A stretch of 64,000 nucleotides of DNA from Haematobia irritans (Eukaryota; Arthropoda; Insecta; Diptera; Muscidae), in NCBI RefSeq assembly GCF_050003625.1, contig NC_134398.1, positions 82,306,003 through 82,370,002 on the forward strand, given 5' to 3'. Shown here in pieces: positions 1 through 9,768 of the stretch (positions within the stretch are counted from its first letter, which is position 1; every line of letters starts with the position of its first letter). The notes under the pieces are model-generated. The model saw only the letters and a program-made list of their open reading frames with translations, had not been told where the DNA came from and did no database searches. The translations under genes were made by a program, and so were the position numbers.

Positions 1-600
1 CGAGTTAGAAACGATTATATCGTTGTTGATACTTAAATTAAAGGTATTGAAATGACGAATAATCGTGTATAATTGGATTTGTGATAAGTTAAGTGGTTCA
101 AATGTAAAAAGGCAAATTTTCATAGTGACCATTTTTCGCAGGAAGAGTACAAACCATTGCAAAAACATCCAGTTTCTCTTCATGGTCGTATAGGTGGTAC
201 TCTAACGTAAGTAATAAGACCAACTAGAAAAAAAAAACGACCGAAAAATGCATTTTGTGTTGGTGAGTTGCTCATATTTGTATGATTTGACATCAGATTT
301 GTTCACTCAATTGCTTATAACTTTGTCAGTTTTCGGTCGTTTTTCTTTTAGTTGGTCTTATTACTTACGTTAGAGTATCATCTACACGACCATGAAGAAA
401 AACATTTTTTCAATGGTTTGTACTTTTCCGGCGAAAAATGACCACTGTAAAACATGATTTTTTTGGAAAATTTGCCCTTTTTACATCAATATTTTTGAAC
501 CACTTAACTTATTACATATCCAATTATACACGATTATTCGTCATTTTAATACCTTTCATTTAAATATAAACAACGGTATAGTCGGACATTTCTAACTCGA
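1..600. repeat. Foldback element with arms of about 230-260 bp
   Basis: The first about 230 bases, starting CGAGTTAGAAACGATTATAT, are repeated as an imperfect reverse complement that ends at about 600 in TTTCTAACTCG. The arms share segments such as GACGAATAATCGTGTATAAT and CTAACGTAAGTAATAAGACC, and they flank a loop of about 90 bases. No coding capacity is visible. The geometry (long arms, short loop) is that of a foldback element or a long MITE. The left end coincides with the window edge, so a target duplication cannot be checked. The arms differ by scattered substitutions and small indels, so it is not recent. Confidence 0.75.
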
Positions 601-1403
601 GATATAATTTCGTTAGTGAAAAAAGATCGAAAAAAAAACGGGATATTTCAAAAATGTTCCATAAAAATGTTTAAATTTTTTTCGAGTTCAGCAGATCAAA
701 ATACATAAGAAAAGTCACATCTCATCAAATGTACATGAAAAAAATTATTTTGTAAACTAGTGTTATTAACTCTCTAATGCCCAAGCACGCCTTTAGTCTT
801 CATTTAATAAGGAGGCTTTTAGTAAAACACACCTTAAGACAACAAAAATGGGCAAAATAAAAAGAAAACTTATTTGAAAATAAAGAGAAAACTTATTTGA
901 AATTCAAGAGGCTTTGCAGCATATGCTGAATTTTACGGTATAATTTTGCCTTGCTTAGTTCTCTTGCTTTTGTGTCGTTAACATTGAAAAATTAAGAAGC
1001 TGGCAAAAAATTGGGGCATTAGAGGGTTAATGGTATCTTTCTTTTAGCTTTTAAACGGTCAGAAATTGTTTGTTGTGCAACATTTAACATTGCTGCCACT
1101 TGCTTTAACTCAAAGTGTCATCTCAATTGCAATTCGGCGTCTTCAAACTCTTTTTGTGGTCTTCCCCGTTCTTCATTTCTCACATCAAAATCATTATTTC
1201 TGAACCTTTGAAACCATCATGATCACCAGTCGATGCGACTCTGCAGCACTTTTCTTCAAATGAAAACAACAAATAATGCTTTCCGCAAACGCACACTTTC
1301 TGGTACATAATTCGACATTTTTTACACGATGAAAAATAAATATATTTCACAGATGTCATAGCAGATAAAAAATAAGGACTCGTTCACAACATATGTTATC
1401 TAT
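601..1403. other. Intergenic, nothing recognised
   Basis: AT-rich sequence without a convincing reading frame, inverted repeat or known element. Confidence 0.5.
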
Positions 1404-1731
1404 GGTTAGGTTAGGTTAGATTAGGTGTAGTGGCAGCCCGATATTTCAGGCTCACTTAGACTATTTAGTCCACAGTGGTGAACTTCTCTTATCACTGAGT
1501 GCTGCCCGATTCTATGTTAAGCTCAATGACAAGGGACGTCATTTTTAGAGCCGAGTCCGAACGGCGTTCCACATTGCAGTGAAACCACCTAGAGAAGCTT
1601 TGAAACACTCAGAAATGTCACCGGCATTACTGAGATGGAAAACTTTTTGGTGTTTGGTCGAAACTGAGTTTGAACCCACGACCCTGTGTATGCAAGGCGG
1701 GCATGCTAACCATTGCACCACGGTGGCTCCC
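1404..1731 (-). mobile_element. tRNA-derived SINE, near full length
   Basis: Read on the minus strand the element starts with a tRNA-like head. An A-box-like stretch (GGTGCAATGGTTAGC) is followed by a B box (GGGTTCAAACTC) near 1668-1680. A body of about 200 bases follows, then the 3' tail with AGTGAGCCTGAAATATCGGG and a terminal run of CCTAA repeats (1404-1420 on the plus strand as GGTTAGG). Partial copies lie at 28261-28548 and 54314-54475. The tail is the same as the 3' end of the LINE at 7792-7864, which fits a SINE mobilised by that LINE. Short open stretches inside it are not genes. Confidence 0.85.
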
Positions 1732-1803
1732 AACTATATTATACCCTGTACCACATTGTAGATCTAGATTTTCGATACCATCTCAAATCCTTCATGTTGG
1801 GTG

Positions 1804-3219
1804 CATAAGCGTAGGAAGGCCTCTGGGGAGGGGGCGTAGACCCCCCCCCAGAAAAATTTTAGCCCCCCCAGAATTTGAAAACCTATTTACAATTTTACAT
1901 TTTTATAAAAATTAAACAAGTATATACTCGTACAACGCAAAAAGTTTCACTAAAGACTTTCATGCACAATCGAATTACTTGGGTTGTGGTAGAAGTCTGA
2001 TATTTATGAAATAAAGCTGTGGTTGAACTTATGATTTAGTTGAATAAAAAATAGTAATTGATATTAAAACTATTCTTTCATAAATTAATATTTTAATAAT
2101 GCTGCAAAAAAGCGTCGCCAAAAAAGAAGTGAAAATGTTCTTCTTGGGTCTGGAAATGGTACAAACTTGGCGGAGAAGGGATGAATGTAATATGAACTTG
2201 TCATAGAACGAATGTCCACCGATTCAACAACCGTTGCAATGAATTTGCATCACTTCTTAAGGTGTGATCTGAATATTTTCCCAAATAAATAATTTTTACA
2301 CTTTTTTATGATTTTTAATGCATTCTAACGCTTGTTTGAAACGTTTTTTCAAATATTATCGATTTTTATATAATGGATTAGCATTTATGTGGCAAAATTT
2401 GAATAATTTGTACCATTTTATTTATTCTTACTCTTTTTTTTGAAACTATTTGAAAAAATAAAACAAAAAAATTACGCATTAAAATATAAAAAAATGAACT
2501 AAAAAACTTCCTGTGTAGTTAAAATAGTTAACTTCTTTGTGAGGACATTTTTGGAAGTGCTTTTAAAGTTGTGCCTTTAGAACAACTCCCAATTTTTTGC
2601 TGGGAAAAGTGTGGAACTACCCTACGGGAAATGGATCAACCACAGAACTGGTACAGGACTAGTCCCTGGTGTGTATGGACCAGTCCCTGTTCTGATCAAA
2701 ACGTATGGAAGGGACCGTCCACTTTAACATGGGTTTGTCATTGACGGAGTAAACTTACATTTTAGGACGCGTCTTGGACTCATCCCAAAGGACACGTCCT
2801 GGGACAATTTAGCAGGAGCAACCCATAAACAGGTCCTCAGGAACCAGTCTCGGACAAACCCTTAGAAATCTCTTTCAATTTGGGCTCCTAATCGAACCCG
2901 AAATGAAAAAAAAAAAACTTTTGAAATATGTCGAACAAAAGGTTATTCTGATAATTTTATTTCACTAAATGTGAAAATTGCAACTAACTGGAGCACAGGT
3001 ATCAGTTCTGTGATAGGTCCGTCAGTGGCAATTTGCACCAATTTCCCGTAGGGTACTTTTAGTTGCTTTATTATAAATTGATTGTCGAGTTATTTTGATG
3101 TATATTTTTTATTCAATTTTATGAAATAAAACATTAGTTGAACCTATAAGTTCAGTCTATAAAGTTTTAGCTAGGGGGGCTATAGCCCCCCCTAGAAAAA
3201 TTGTCTAGCTACGCTAATG
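1804..3219. mobile_element. hAT-like non-autonomous element (copy 1), split by a TIR element
   Basis: The ends are CATAAGCGTAGG and, reversed, CATTAGCGTAGC. They are flanked by a perfect 8-bp duplication GTTGGGTG (1796-1803 and 3220-3227), the target size of hAT transposons. Both ends carry runs of C or G (CCCCCCCAG). A second copy lies at 49721-50809, also with a perfect 8-bp duplication, and an inverted fragment lies at 55595-56210. No transposase is encoded. A separate 434-bp element sits inside at 2620-3053. Confidence 0.88.
2620..3053. mobile_element. TIR element (434 bp) inside the hAT-like element
   Basis: The terminal inverted repeats are CCCTACGGGAAAT, reversed as ATTTCCCGTAGGG. They are flanked by TA on both sides (2618-2619 and 3054-3055). 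The paralogous hAT-like copy at about 50635-50650 has the uninterrupted sequence GGAACTACTTTTAG, which is the empty site with a single TA. No coding sequence is present. The TA target suggests the Tc1/mariner group, but no transposase is available to prove it. Confidence 0.88.
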
Positions 3220-3335
3220 GTTGGGTGCCATATACAAAGGTAAATATATTTGGACACCATTTTTAGACTTCTGCAAAAATGTATATTGGATAATTTCCTA
3301 GGACGGAGCACAATGTTAATAAAAAAGGAAATATT

Positions 3336-3838
3336 TATATTAGAAATTTTGATTTTATTCGATCTTTCTTTTTTATTAAATAGAAAATAATTATTCAAGC
3401 TCGAGATCGTTATTATATTATAAATGTGAAGCTGTGTACACCAGAACAAATCCTTGAAAACGGTTTTGACGAAAATAAAAGAAAAACATCATATCTATGT
3501 TTTTTAATCGACCTATAGCCAAAACTATGAAAAATAATTCTTAAAGATAAATAAAAAGGTCAACGATAATTATCCAGAAATATAAATTATTTATCAAATT
3601 ATGAATAATTATAGTGGCTTATTCTAATAAATACTATTGATTTTATTTTAAAAATTTGTTTCTAAATAATTAAAGATTTTAACAAATGTATATCAACAAG
3701 TATCAGGAGAACAGGAAACGTAAACGAAATATAGAAGAATAAAAGGAACTAATACATACAAAAAACGATCTCAAGCTTGAATTATTATTTTCTATATAAT
3801 AAAAAAGAAAGATCGAATAAAATCAAAATTTCTAATTT
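3336..3838. repeat. Inverted repeat, arms about 72 bp
   Basis: Bases about 3336-3410 (with GATTTTATTCGATCTTTC and a stretch matching AAGCTCGAGATCGTT) return as the reverse complement at about 3766-3838. Arm identity is high with a few substitutions. The inner 350 bases are AT-rich and noncoding. It is probably a short foldback or MITE, and I found no clear target duplication. Confidence 0.6.
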
Positions 3839-3989
3839 AACACGGAAAGCACGCCGATAATAAAAGGAAATATTTAAATCTAAAGCCATATTTATGCAAT
3901 TTCGCAAAAGTGCAATTATGATTTAGCGGTCGATAGATATGTATGGAGAAATTTGGGTAATGTTTCGACTTACTAGTGGCAAGTTTAAA

Positions 3990-4364
3990 ATGAAAATGTG
4001 TGTGTATTTTTGCCATATTTGCCCAAAACAGAAGAATATATATGGGGGCTTTGTCTCAATTTTAACCGATTTTGACCAACTTTGGTACACTTTGCTAAAA
4101 TGTTAATTGTACTCTCTTTGCACAATTTCAAAATAGTCGGAGTGAAACTTTGGTCATATGAATCTAAATCGGACGGAAGATTTCTTCCAAAATCAATAGG
4201 GTGGTATTCTGACCCAAAACACATACTTGTGCTAAATTTGATGTTGATTGGACTAAAATTGCGACCTATACTTTGATTACAAAAATGTGTCCACAGACAG
4301 ATGGACAGACGGATATGGCTAGATCGACTCAGGGGCCGGCCCTGAGCATTATTGCCAAAGACAC
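3990..4364 (-). mobile_element. Mini-me/DINE-like fragment, family 3
   Basis: Reads as the reverse complement of the start of the element at 40566-41776. It shares the phrases about Fly-repeat type CCAATCGACTTCAAATTTGG (diverged), the (GTCY)n stretch seen here as ACAGACAGATGGACAGACGG, and GCCAAAGACACC at 4353-4364. The homology stops at about 4364, where LINE sequence begins. The first about 30 codons of the open frame starting at 4273 are therefore element-derived and not part of a protein gene. Confidence 0.75.
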
Positions 4365-6164
4365 CATGACCAGAGATGTTATACAGAGAGCCCTCCGGCT
4401 GACTGAGAAATGGGCGAAAGAGAATGGCCTTGGAGTAAATCCTGCAAAGACAGAATTAGTCATGTACTGCAAAGATCGCAAAACTCCCACGGTTAAGCCC
4501 ATATCCTTAGGGGGTACTGAAATTCCCTTTGGTGAGTGTGCAAAATACCTTGGCGTTATTCTGGACAGGAAGTTGAACTTGAAGCTTAATATTGAAGAAA
4601 GAGTGAGAAAAGCCACGATAGCTTTGTACTCGTGCAAAAAGGCAATAGGAAAAAAGTGGGGACTAAAAGCAAAAATTGTGCATTTGCTATACACGGCAGT
4701 GGTTAGACCTATAATGCTATATGGTGTTTTAGTCTGGTGGCTGGCACTTCAGCAACCGACAGGTTTAGATAAAGTTCAGCGTATGGCGTGCTTGTGTATC
4801 TTATGCGCATTCAGTAAGACAGGAACAGATTCCCTTAATGTCATGCTGCATCTATTGCCTTTAGACATTTTTGCCAAACAGTCAGCTGCAACAACCGCTG
4901 TGCGGCTGCGCGAGCTTTCGCTGTGGTCGGAAAAATGTACGGTCACAGTTCGGTCCTCAAAATAATGCCAGATTTGACTAATGTAGTGGATTACACTCTG
5001 GCGAAACCACTTTTCGACAAAAAGTTTGAAACTCTAATTCCCAACAGTGAGGCGTGGTGTACACAGACCCCGGGAAATAAAAGATATATAGATTTCTACA
5101 CTGATGGCTCCAAATTGGATGGACAAGTGGGTTTCGGAGTATGTTCTAAAGATCTGGAACTTCGAAAAGATTACCTAATCACTGTAGTGTTTTTCAGGCT
5201 GAAATATTAGCAATAAGAGAAGTGGCGAATTGGTTGAGAAGTAATGTTCCAAAAAATGTTGGCATTAATATATACTCAGACAGTCAACCTGCAATAGAAT
5301 CCTTGGACTCTGTGTTCCTTAACTCGAAAACAGCCGCAAATTTCTCAACGAGATGGGTGAGCAGTACAATATTCTCCTAATATGGATGTCTGGCCATAGG
5401 AACATACCGGGGAATAGCGAAGCAGATGAGTTAGCAAGGCTAGGAACTACCTTACATATTCCAGGGGAACTAGAATCTGTTGATATGTCTTTGGCTACCT
5501 GCAAGCTCTTACTGCGTGAGAAGGCTGTCAATGATGGCAAATGTTCGATGGGAGAATTGCAAGGGTTGTAACGACGCCAAGCAAATATGGCCCTATTTAA
5601 ACTTGAACCGCACACTAGATATGCTAGTGTTCTCAAGACGTCAGATATCACTTCTGATATCTGCTATAACGGGTCGCTGCCTGATAGGCGAATTTGCAAA
5701 AATTATTGGTGCGAAGTATAATGGCTACTGTATGAGCTGTCATGATGCGGAGGAAAAGGAATCAATTAAACACCTCTTGTGTGAGTGTCCTGCATTTTGT
5801 GTAAGGCGTAAGCGAATTTTAGGGGCATATACACGCAAAGAAAAAAAAATGGTTTGGAAAACGTGTACCGAGAACGTTTTTCTTTTGTTAGAGTTTTTTG
5901 AATTGCTTCGAAAATTTTACACTTTTATTACCAAAAAAATTCGTTTGGTACAAAATGTTTATTATTCAATAAAAAATGTTATATTTGAATCAACAACACA
6001 GTCCATTTCGTTTATATCAAACACTGTTCTTTTCTGACTTTAGGGGTTTTATAAGACACATTTTACAGTTCATAGTAAAAATTTAATATAGTAGAATGTA
6101 ATGTTGAACATTTTTTCGGAATCTTCCGACCCTATCTGGAATATATGTTAAAAAAAAAACTTTG

Positions 6165-6238
6165 GTCGAAGCAGGGATCGAACCCACGACCCTTGGCATG
6201 CAAGTCGGACGTAGCAACCACTGCTCCACGGTGCCCAA
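6165..6238 (-). ncRNA. tRNA-derived module A (SINE-type head)
   Basis: On the minus strand it reads CACCGTGGAGCAGTGGTTGC (A-box-like) and then GGGTTCGATCCCTGC (B box), ending CGACCAAAG followed by a T-run. It does not fold into a canonical tRNA with a clear anticodon arm, so I call it tRNA-derived and not a tRNA gene. It is homologous to the head of the SINE at 1404-1731. Confidence 0.65.
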
Positions 6239-6593
6239 CTAAATGTATTTTTTTGTTAAATAAAGTTTGTTTAATCGGCTCGTGCACGCAAAAAAATAAT
6301 TCTTTCCTCCCAAACGAAATTTTAGACAAACAAAGTTCTTTTCTCATTTGCTTTTCGCTGCAAGAAAGTGTATTTGGAAGAAAAGTATATACTTTTTGTG
6401 ATAAACATTTATTCTTTTCCAGGATGTAACAACAATTTCATAAAGACTAACTAAAAATTTTTTTTCTTGCTAATTGCATTTTCCCTCACATCTTTCTCAC
6501 ATACACAAGTTTTTTAGTTCTTAACACCTTTTCCTGTAATACCAACAATGTAGAAGAAATTATACGAATTTATAAATCTTTAAAATTTTTTTT

Positions 6594-6672
6594 ACCTTTC
6601 GCCTGGACGGAGAATCGAACCGCGGACCATGCACTTTGTAAGCCAACACACTAACCACTGAGCTATGTACCC
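6594..6672 (-). ncRNA. tRNA-derived module B
   Basis: On the minus strand it reads CATAGCTCAGTGGTTAGTGT (A-box-like) and CGGTTCGATTCTCCG (B box). Related modules are at 7246-7318, 25736-25803 and, partly, 10125-10185. No canonical cloverleaf can be drawn with confidence. Confidence 0.6.
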
Positions 6673-6781
6673 GTTATGGTCATCAATAGATAATTACCCA
6701 TATAAGTTATATTTGTATAGCATAGCTTGCGGCGCCCATGAACCGAATAAACAAAGTTTATTTAACAGAAACATTTAGTTT

Positions 6782-6856
6782 GGCACCGTGGAGCAGTGGT
6801 TGCTACGTCCGACTCTCATGGCAAGGGTCGTGGGTTCGATCCCTGCTTCGACCAAA
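6782..6856 (+). ncRNA. tRNA-derived module A with a T-run behind it
   Basis: The A-box-like CGTGGAGCAGTGGTTGC is followed by GGGTTCGATCCCTGC (B box) and CGACCAAAG, then by about 14 T residues, a good RNA polymerase III terminator. If transcribed, it would give a tRNA-sized RNA. Expression is not shown. Confidence 0.65.
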
Positions 6857-7245
6857 GTTTTTTTTTTTTTTACATAATTCCACATATGTTCGGATGATTC
6901 CGAAAAAATGTTCAACATTACATTGTACTATATTAAATTTTGAACAGTAAAATGTGTCCTATTAAAGACCTAAAGTCAGAAAAGAACAGTGTTTTATATA
7001 AACGAAATGGACTCTGTTGTTGTTTCAAAAATAACTTTTTTTATTGAAAAAATAAAAATTTTGTAACAAACGAATTTTTTTGGTGATAAAAGTTTAAAAT
7101 TTTCGAAGCAATTCAAAAAACTCTAACAAAAGAAAAACGTTTTCGGCACACGTTTTCCAAACGTTTTTTTTCTTTGCGTGTGGGCGCCGCAAGCTATGCT
7201 AAATAAATATAACTTATATGGGTAATTGTCTATTGATGACAATAA

Positions 7246-7318
7246 CGGCTACATAGCTCAGTGGATAGTGTGTTGGCTTACAAATTGCATGGTCCGCGGT
7301 TCGATTCTCCTTCCACGC
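7246..7318 (+). ncRNA. tRNA-derived module B (outer copy)
   Basis: It reads CATAGCTCAGTGGATAGTGT, then CGGTTCGATTCTCC, and belongs to the right half of the outer TIR element. Same family as 6594-6672. Confidence 0.6.
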
Positions 7319-7864
7319 GAAAGGTAAAAAAAAAATATAAAAATTTATAAAATCTTATAATTTCTTCTACATTGTTTGTATTACAGAAAAAGGTGCTAAG
7401 AACTAAAAAACCTCGAGGAAGTGAGAAAGATGTTAGGGAAAATGAAATTAGCCAGAAAAATGTTTTTTTTTTTTTTTGAGTTAGTCTTTATGAAATTGTT
7501 TTTACATCCTGCAAAAGAATAAACGTTTATCACAAAAAGTATATACTTTTGTTCCAAATACACTTTCTTTCAGCGAAAAGCAAATGAGAAACGAACTTTG
7601 TTTGTCTAAAATTTCGTTTGGGAGGAAAGAATTATTTTTTTGCGTGTAGCTTTAGATTACTGGCGGAACTGGAAAACGTTAACTTAGGCAGTCTGTTAAG
7701 GTTTTTGGAACAATCTGGTTCAACAAAAGAAAAAAATAGTGAAGTGGTTAAAACTAGAAGTGCCCATATGTAATAGGTACTTTTAGGTAAATGTGGTATC
7801 ACAATGGACTGAATAGTCTAAGTGAGCCTGAAACTTAATCGGGCTGCCACTTTAACCTAACCTA

Positions 7865-8399
7865 GATGAATCTTAAATTGCTGAGATAAGCGTTACAGCA
7901 AATCGGATGAAAATTTCGTGCTTTAGGTCTTGAGTCAGGTTTTATATTTTTTAAAATAATCTAATATTGACTAAGAAAATATGACCTTTTCAAAAAGTCT
8001 ACTTTTTCAACTGTTTTGATTCCGATGCCAACTACTAAATCGTATTAGTCCATTTTGGTTTACTTTATTTTTTAATAACATGTACATGGTGTACACCAAT
8101 AAATTACTCGTCAAGACATTTTGGTCCAAAATAAAATTTCATGATGGCAATGCTGGTTTGGACATTGTTTATAGGCGAATTGTTTGTTTACTTTAAAAAC
8201 CACCTCTACATGGACAATGGGTTATTAATTCCATAAAAATAGAGTAGGTTCAAAAAATAAGTAAAAATGGTCAGCATTTTTTATCTATTAGCGAAAATAA
8301 AGAAATGTGCTAATTTGATTTATCAAAATATTAAATACACGCAGAGAAAAAATATGAGTGACACGACCATAATCGAGAGCAAAATAATATGATTGAAGT
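7865..8399. other. Intergenic, nothing recognised
   Basis: AT-rich sequence after the LINE tail. No coding region or clear repeat. Confidence 0.45.
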
Positions 8400-8700
8400 T
8401 TCGGACGTCTAGACGCGCAAGAAGTCAAATCGGGAGATAGGGCTATATGGAGGCTAAAATAAACCTTGGACCGATACATCCCATATTCGGCACACCAAAA
8501 TACCTCTAGATTTTTAATTTCAGGTTATTCGAATAAAAATTGCGATGTCATGAAGGCCAAGCAGTCAAATCAGGAGGTCGGGCTATGTGGGGCCTACACC
8601 AAAACATGGACCAATACACACCATTTTCGGCATACCTATTTGTGGTCCTAAAATACCTCTAGATTTCCAAATTCAGAACTGAAATGACAAGCTGGGTATA
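8400..8700 (-). mobile_element. Mini-me-like fragment, family 2
   Basis: Two diverged units of the roughly 153-bp repeat found at 23100-24110, in the opposite orientation. Shared phrases are AAATACCTCTAGATTT, CAAATCGGGAGAT and CCAAAACATGGACC. It ends near GGGTATAAAA, the usual outer end of these elements. Confidence 0.7.
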
Positions 8701-9768
8701 AAAATAATAAAATAGCGGAGAACGAAAATGTATGAACTATTTGGGGCCTTATAAAAAGATATGCTTAGAATGAAACATAATCCCCCACGTTCCAATATTC
8801 TGAATCGCAATTCGCAATAATTTATTTTTCTTGTGGTTGAAGCAGAATGTGTTTGGTAGTATATGTTGCAGAGACGATTTATTGAGGGTGTATTAGGTGC
8901 GGATCTTTATGGATTAAACAAATGCTTTAAGATTAAAAATGTTAGCCAAATTTTATATACTCAAGAAGTGGCTTATTAATTAACCTATCATTAGAGGTTT
9001 TTTATGTTGTTATGGAAAAAGTATGGAGGAGAAGACATCTGTTTCAGATTTCTACATCCTCATCTGCTCCCTTTATTGGATGATCTATTCGATTCAAGTT
9101 TTTATTTATTTTTTTTATTAATCTAACAAGGCACTTATTTTTTGCTTCGTTCAAAGAATATTATTATATTCCATTTCTGTTAACAAACACGTTGTGTCTT
9201 TGAACTAACATTAGTAAAATAAAATATAATTGGAGAACAAGGTTGCCCTTTGTTTCGTTCTTCTTTTTTATATAAATATAAATGGTGGTTTCGCTCAACA
9301 GTTGTCGTATTCAGTTTTTAACTTTGTGTAAACAAATTTATCGGGTGTTCAAACGCATTCAGACTAACATACGTATATCGTTCTCTCTCAATCATATTCA
9401 AAATTTTCCCTTTGACGATTAAACCAATGACCAATGGTATGTTGTAAAACCATTCGTCTGTTATTTCCACAATTTTAATACTTCTGGTTCGTAAAATTTT
9501 GAAAATGTTTCTCCTTTCGCTTTTGAATATATGGACTATATTAAGTTGGTGCAATTAATATATCCTCATCGCAATATCTATAAACTTAAAGAAATATATA
9601 TTATAAATAAACAGGCTATTCGTACCTTACTATTTTTCTGTTACTATTTTTCGTTCGTACATTCACGAACGAATAGCAAAATATGAAATATTGCGTTTAT
9701 ATTCAACATCTAATATTTTAAATCTTTCAATTTGACGATAAAAGTAAAATTGTTGTCATTTTTCCCCA
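8701..9768. other. Intergenic with one repeat remnant
   Basis: Mostly unrecognised AT-rich sequence. Bases about 8838-8892 (GTTTGGTAGTATATGTTGCA and onward) resemble the last about 55 bases of the element at 9769-10744 and are probably a remnant of a related copy. Confidence 0.45.

Larger units (their letters stand above)
6285..7180. mobile_element. tRNA-bearing TIR element (inner copy, 896 bp)
   Basis: The ends are CACGCAAA and TTTGCGTG, flanked by a 2-bp TG duplication (6283-6284 and 7181-7182). It is inserted at the junction of the two halves of the outer copy; the intact copy at 25410-26329 shows the uninterrupted junction (CGGCGCCCACGAACC in that orientation). It holds module B on the minus strand (6594-6672) and module A on the plus strand (6782-6856). 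The two tRNA-like heads are therefore back to back and point outward. Confidence 0.88.
5832..7646. mobile_element. tRNA-bearing TIR element (outer copy), interrupted by a second copy
   Basis: It begins CACGCAAAG and ends TTTGCGTG, with TA on both sides (5830-5831 and 7647-7648). Removing it with one TA rejoins the LINE frame. The outer copy consists of 5832-6284 and 7183-7646, about 917 bp, in the orientation opposite to the inner copy at 6285-7180. Each half carries one tRNA-derived module: about 6165-6238 on the minus strand and 7246-7318 on the plus strand. No protein is encoded. The TA target and short TIRs resemble Tc1/mariner-type MITEs. Confidence 0.88.
4364..7864 (+). pseudogene. Dead LINE: RT C-terminus, RNase H and 3' tail, split by a TIR element
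   Basis: 5'-truncated non-LTR retrotransposon. The order is the RT thumb region (NPAKTELVMYC and a later KYLGVILDRKL, 4364-4950), an RNase H domain (FYTDGSKLDG near 5095 and YSDSQPAIESL near 5275, with a GNSEADELA segment near 5412), and a Cys/His-rich end (CMSC...HLLCECPAF, 5730-5800). The sequence is then interrupted at 5832-7646 and resumes at 7649 in the same frame to a stop at 7771-7773. RNase H places it with I/LOA-like clades; the exact clade is inferred. At least four frame changes (about 4950, 5190, 5350 and 5560) make it inactive. The 3' UTR at 7792-7864 ends in CCTAACCTA and matches the SINE tail. Confidence 0.85.

Noticed and set aside
1404..1420. GGTTAGG repeats resembling insect telomere (TTAGG)n
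   Set aside because: Only two or three units, always at the 3' tail of the SINE or LINE (also at 54314, 7855 and 28535). Higher flies lack TTAGG telomeres.
4273..4965. 230-codon open frame as one protein
   Set aside because: The first about 30 codons come from a mini-me fragment and the rest from a truncated LINE; a chance fusion.
6782..6856. Genuine tRNA genes
   Set aside because: A and B boxes are present, but no clean acceptor stem and anticodon arm, and the modules repeat within mobile elements.
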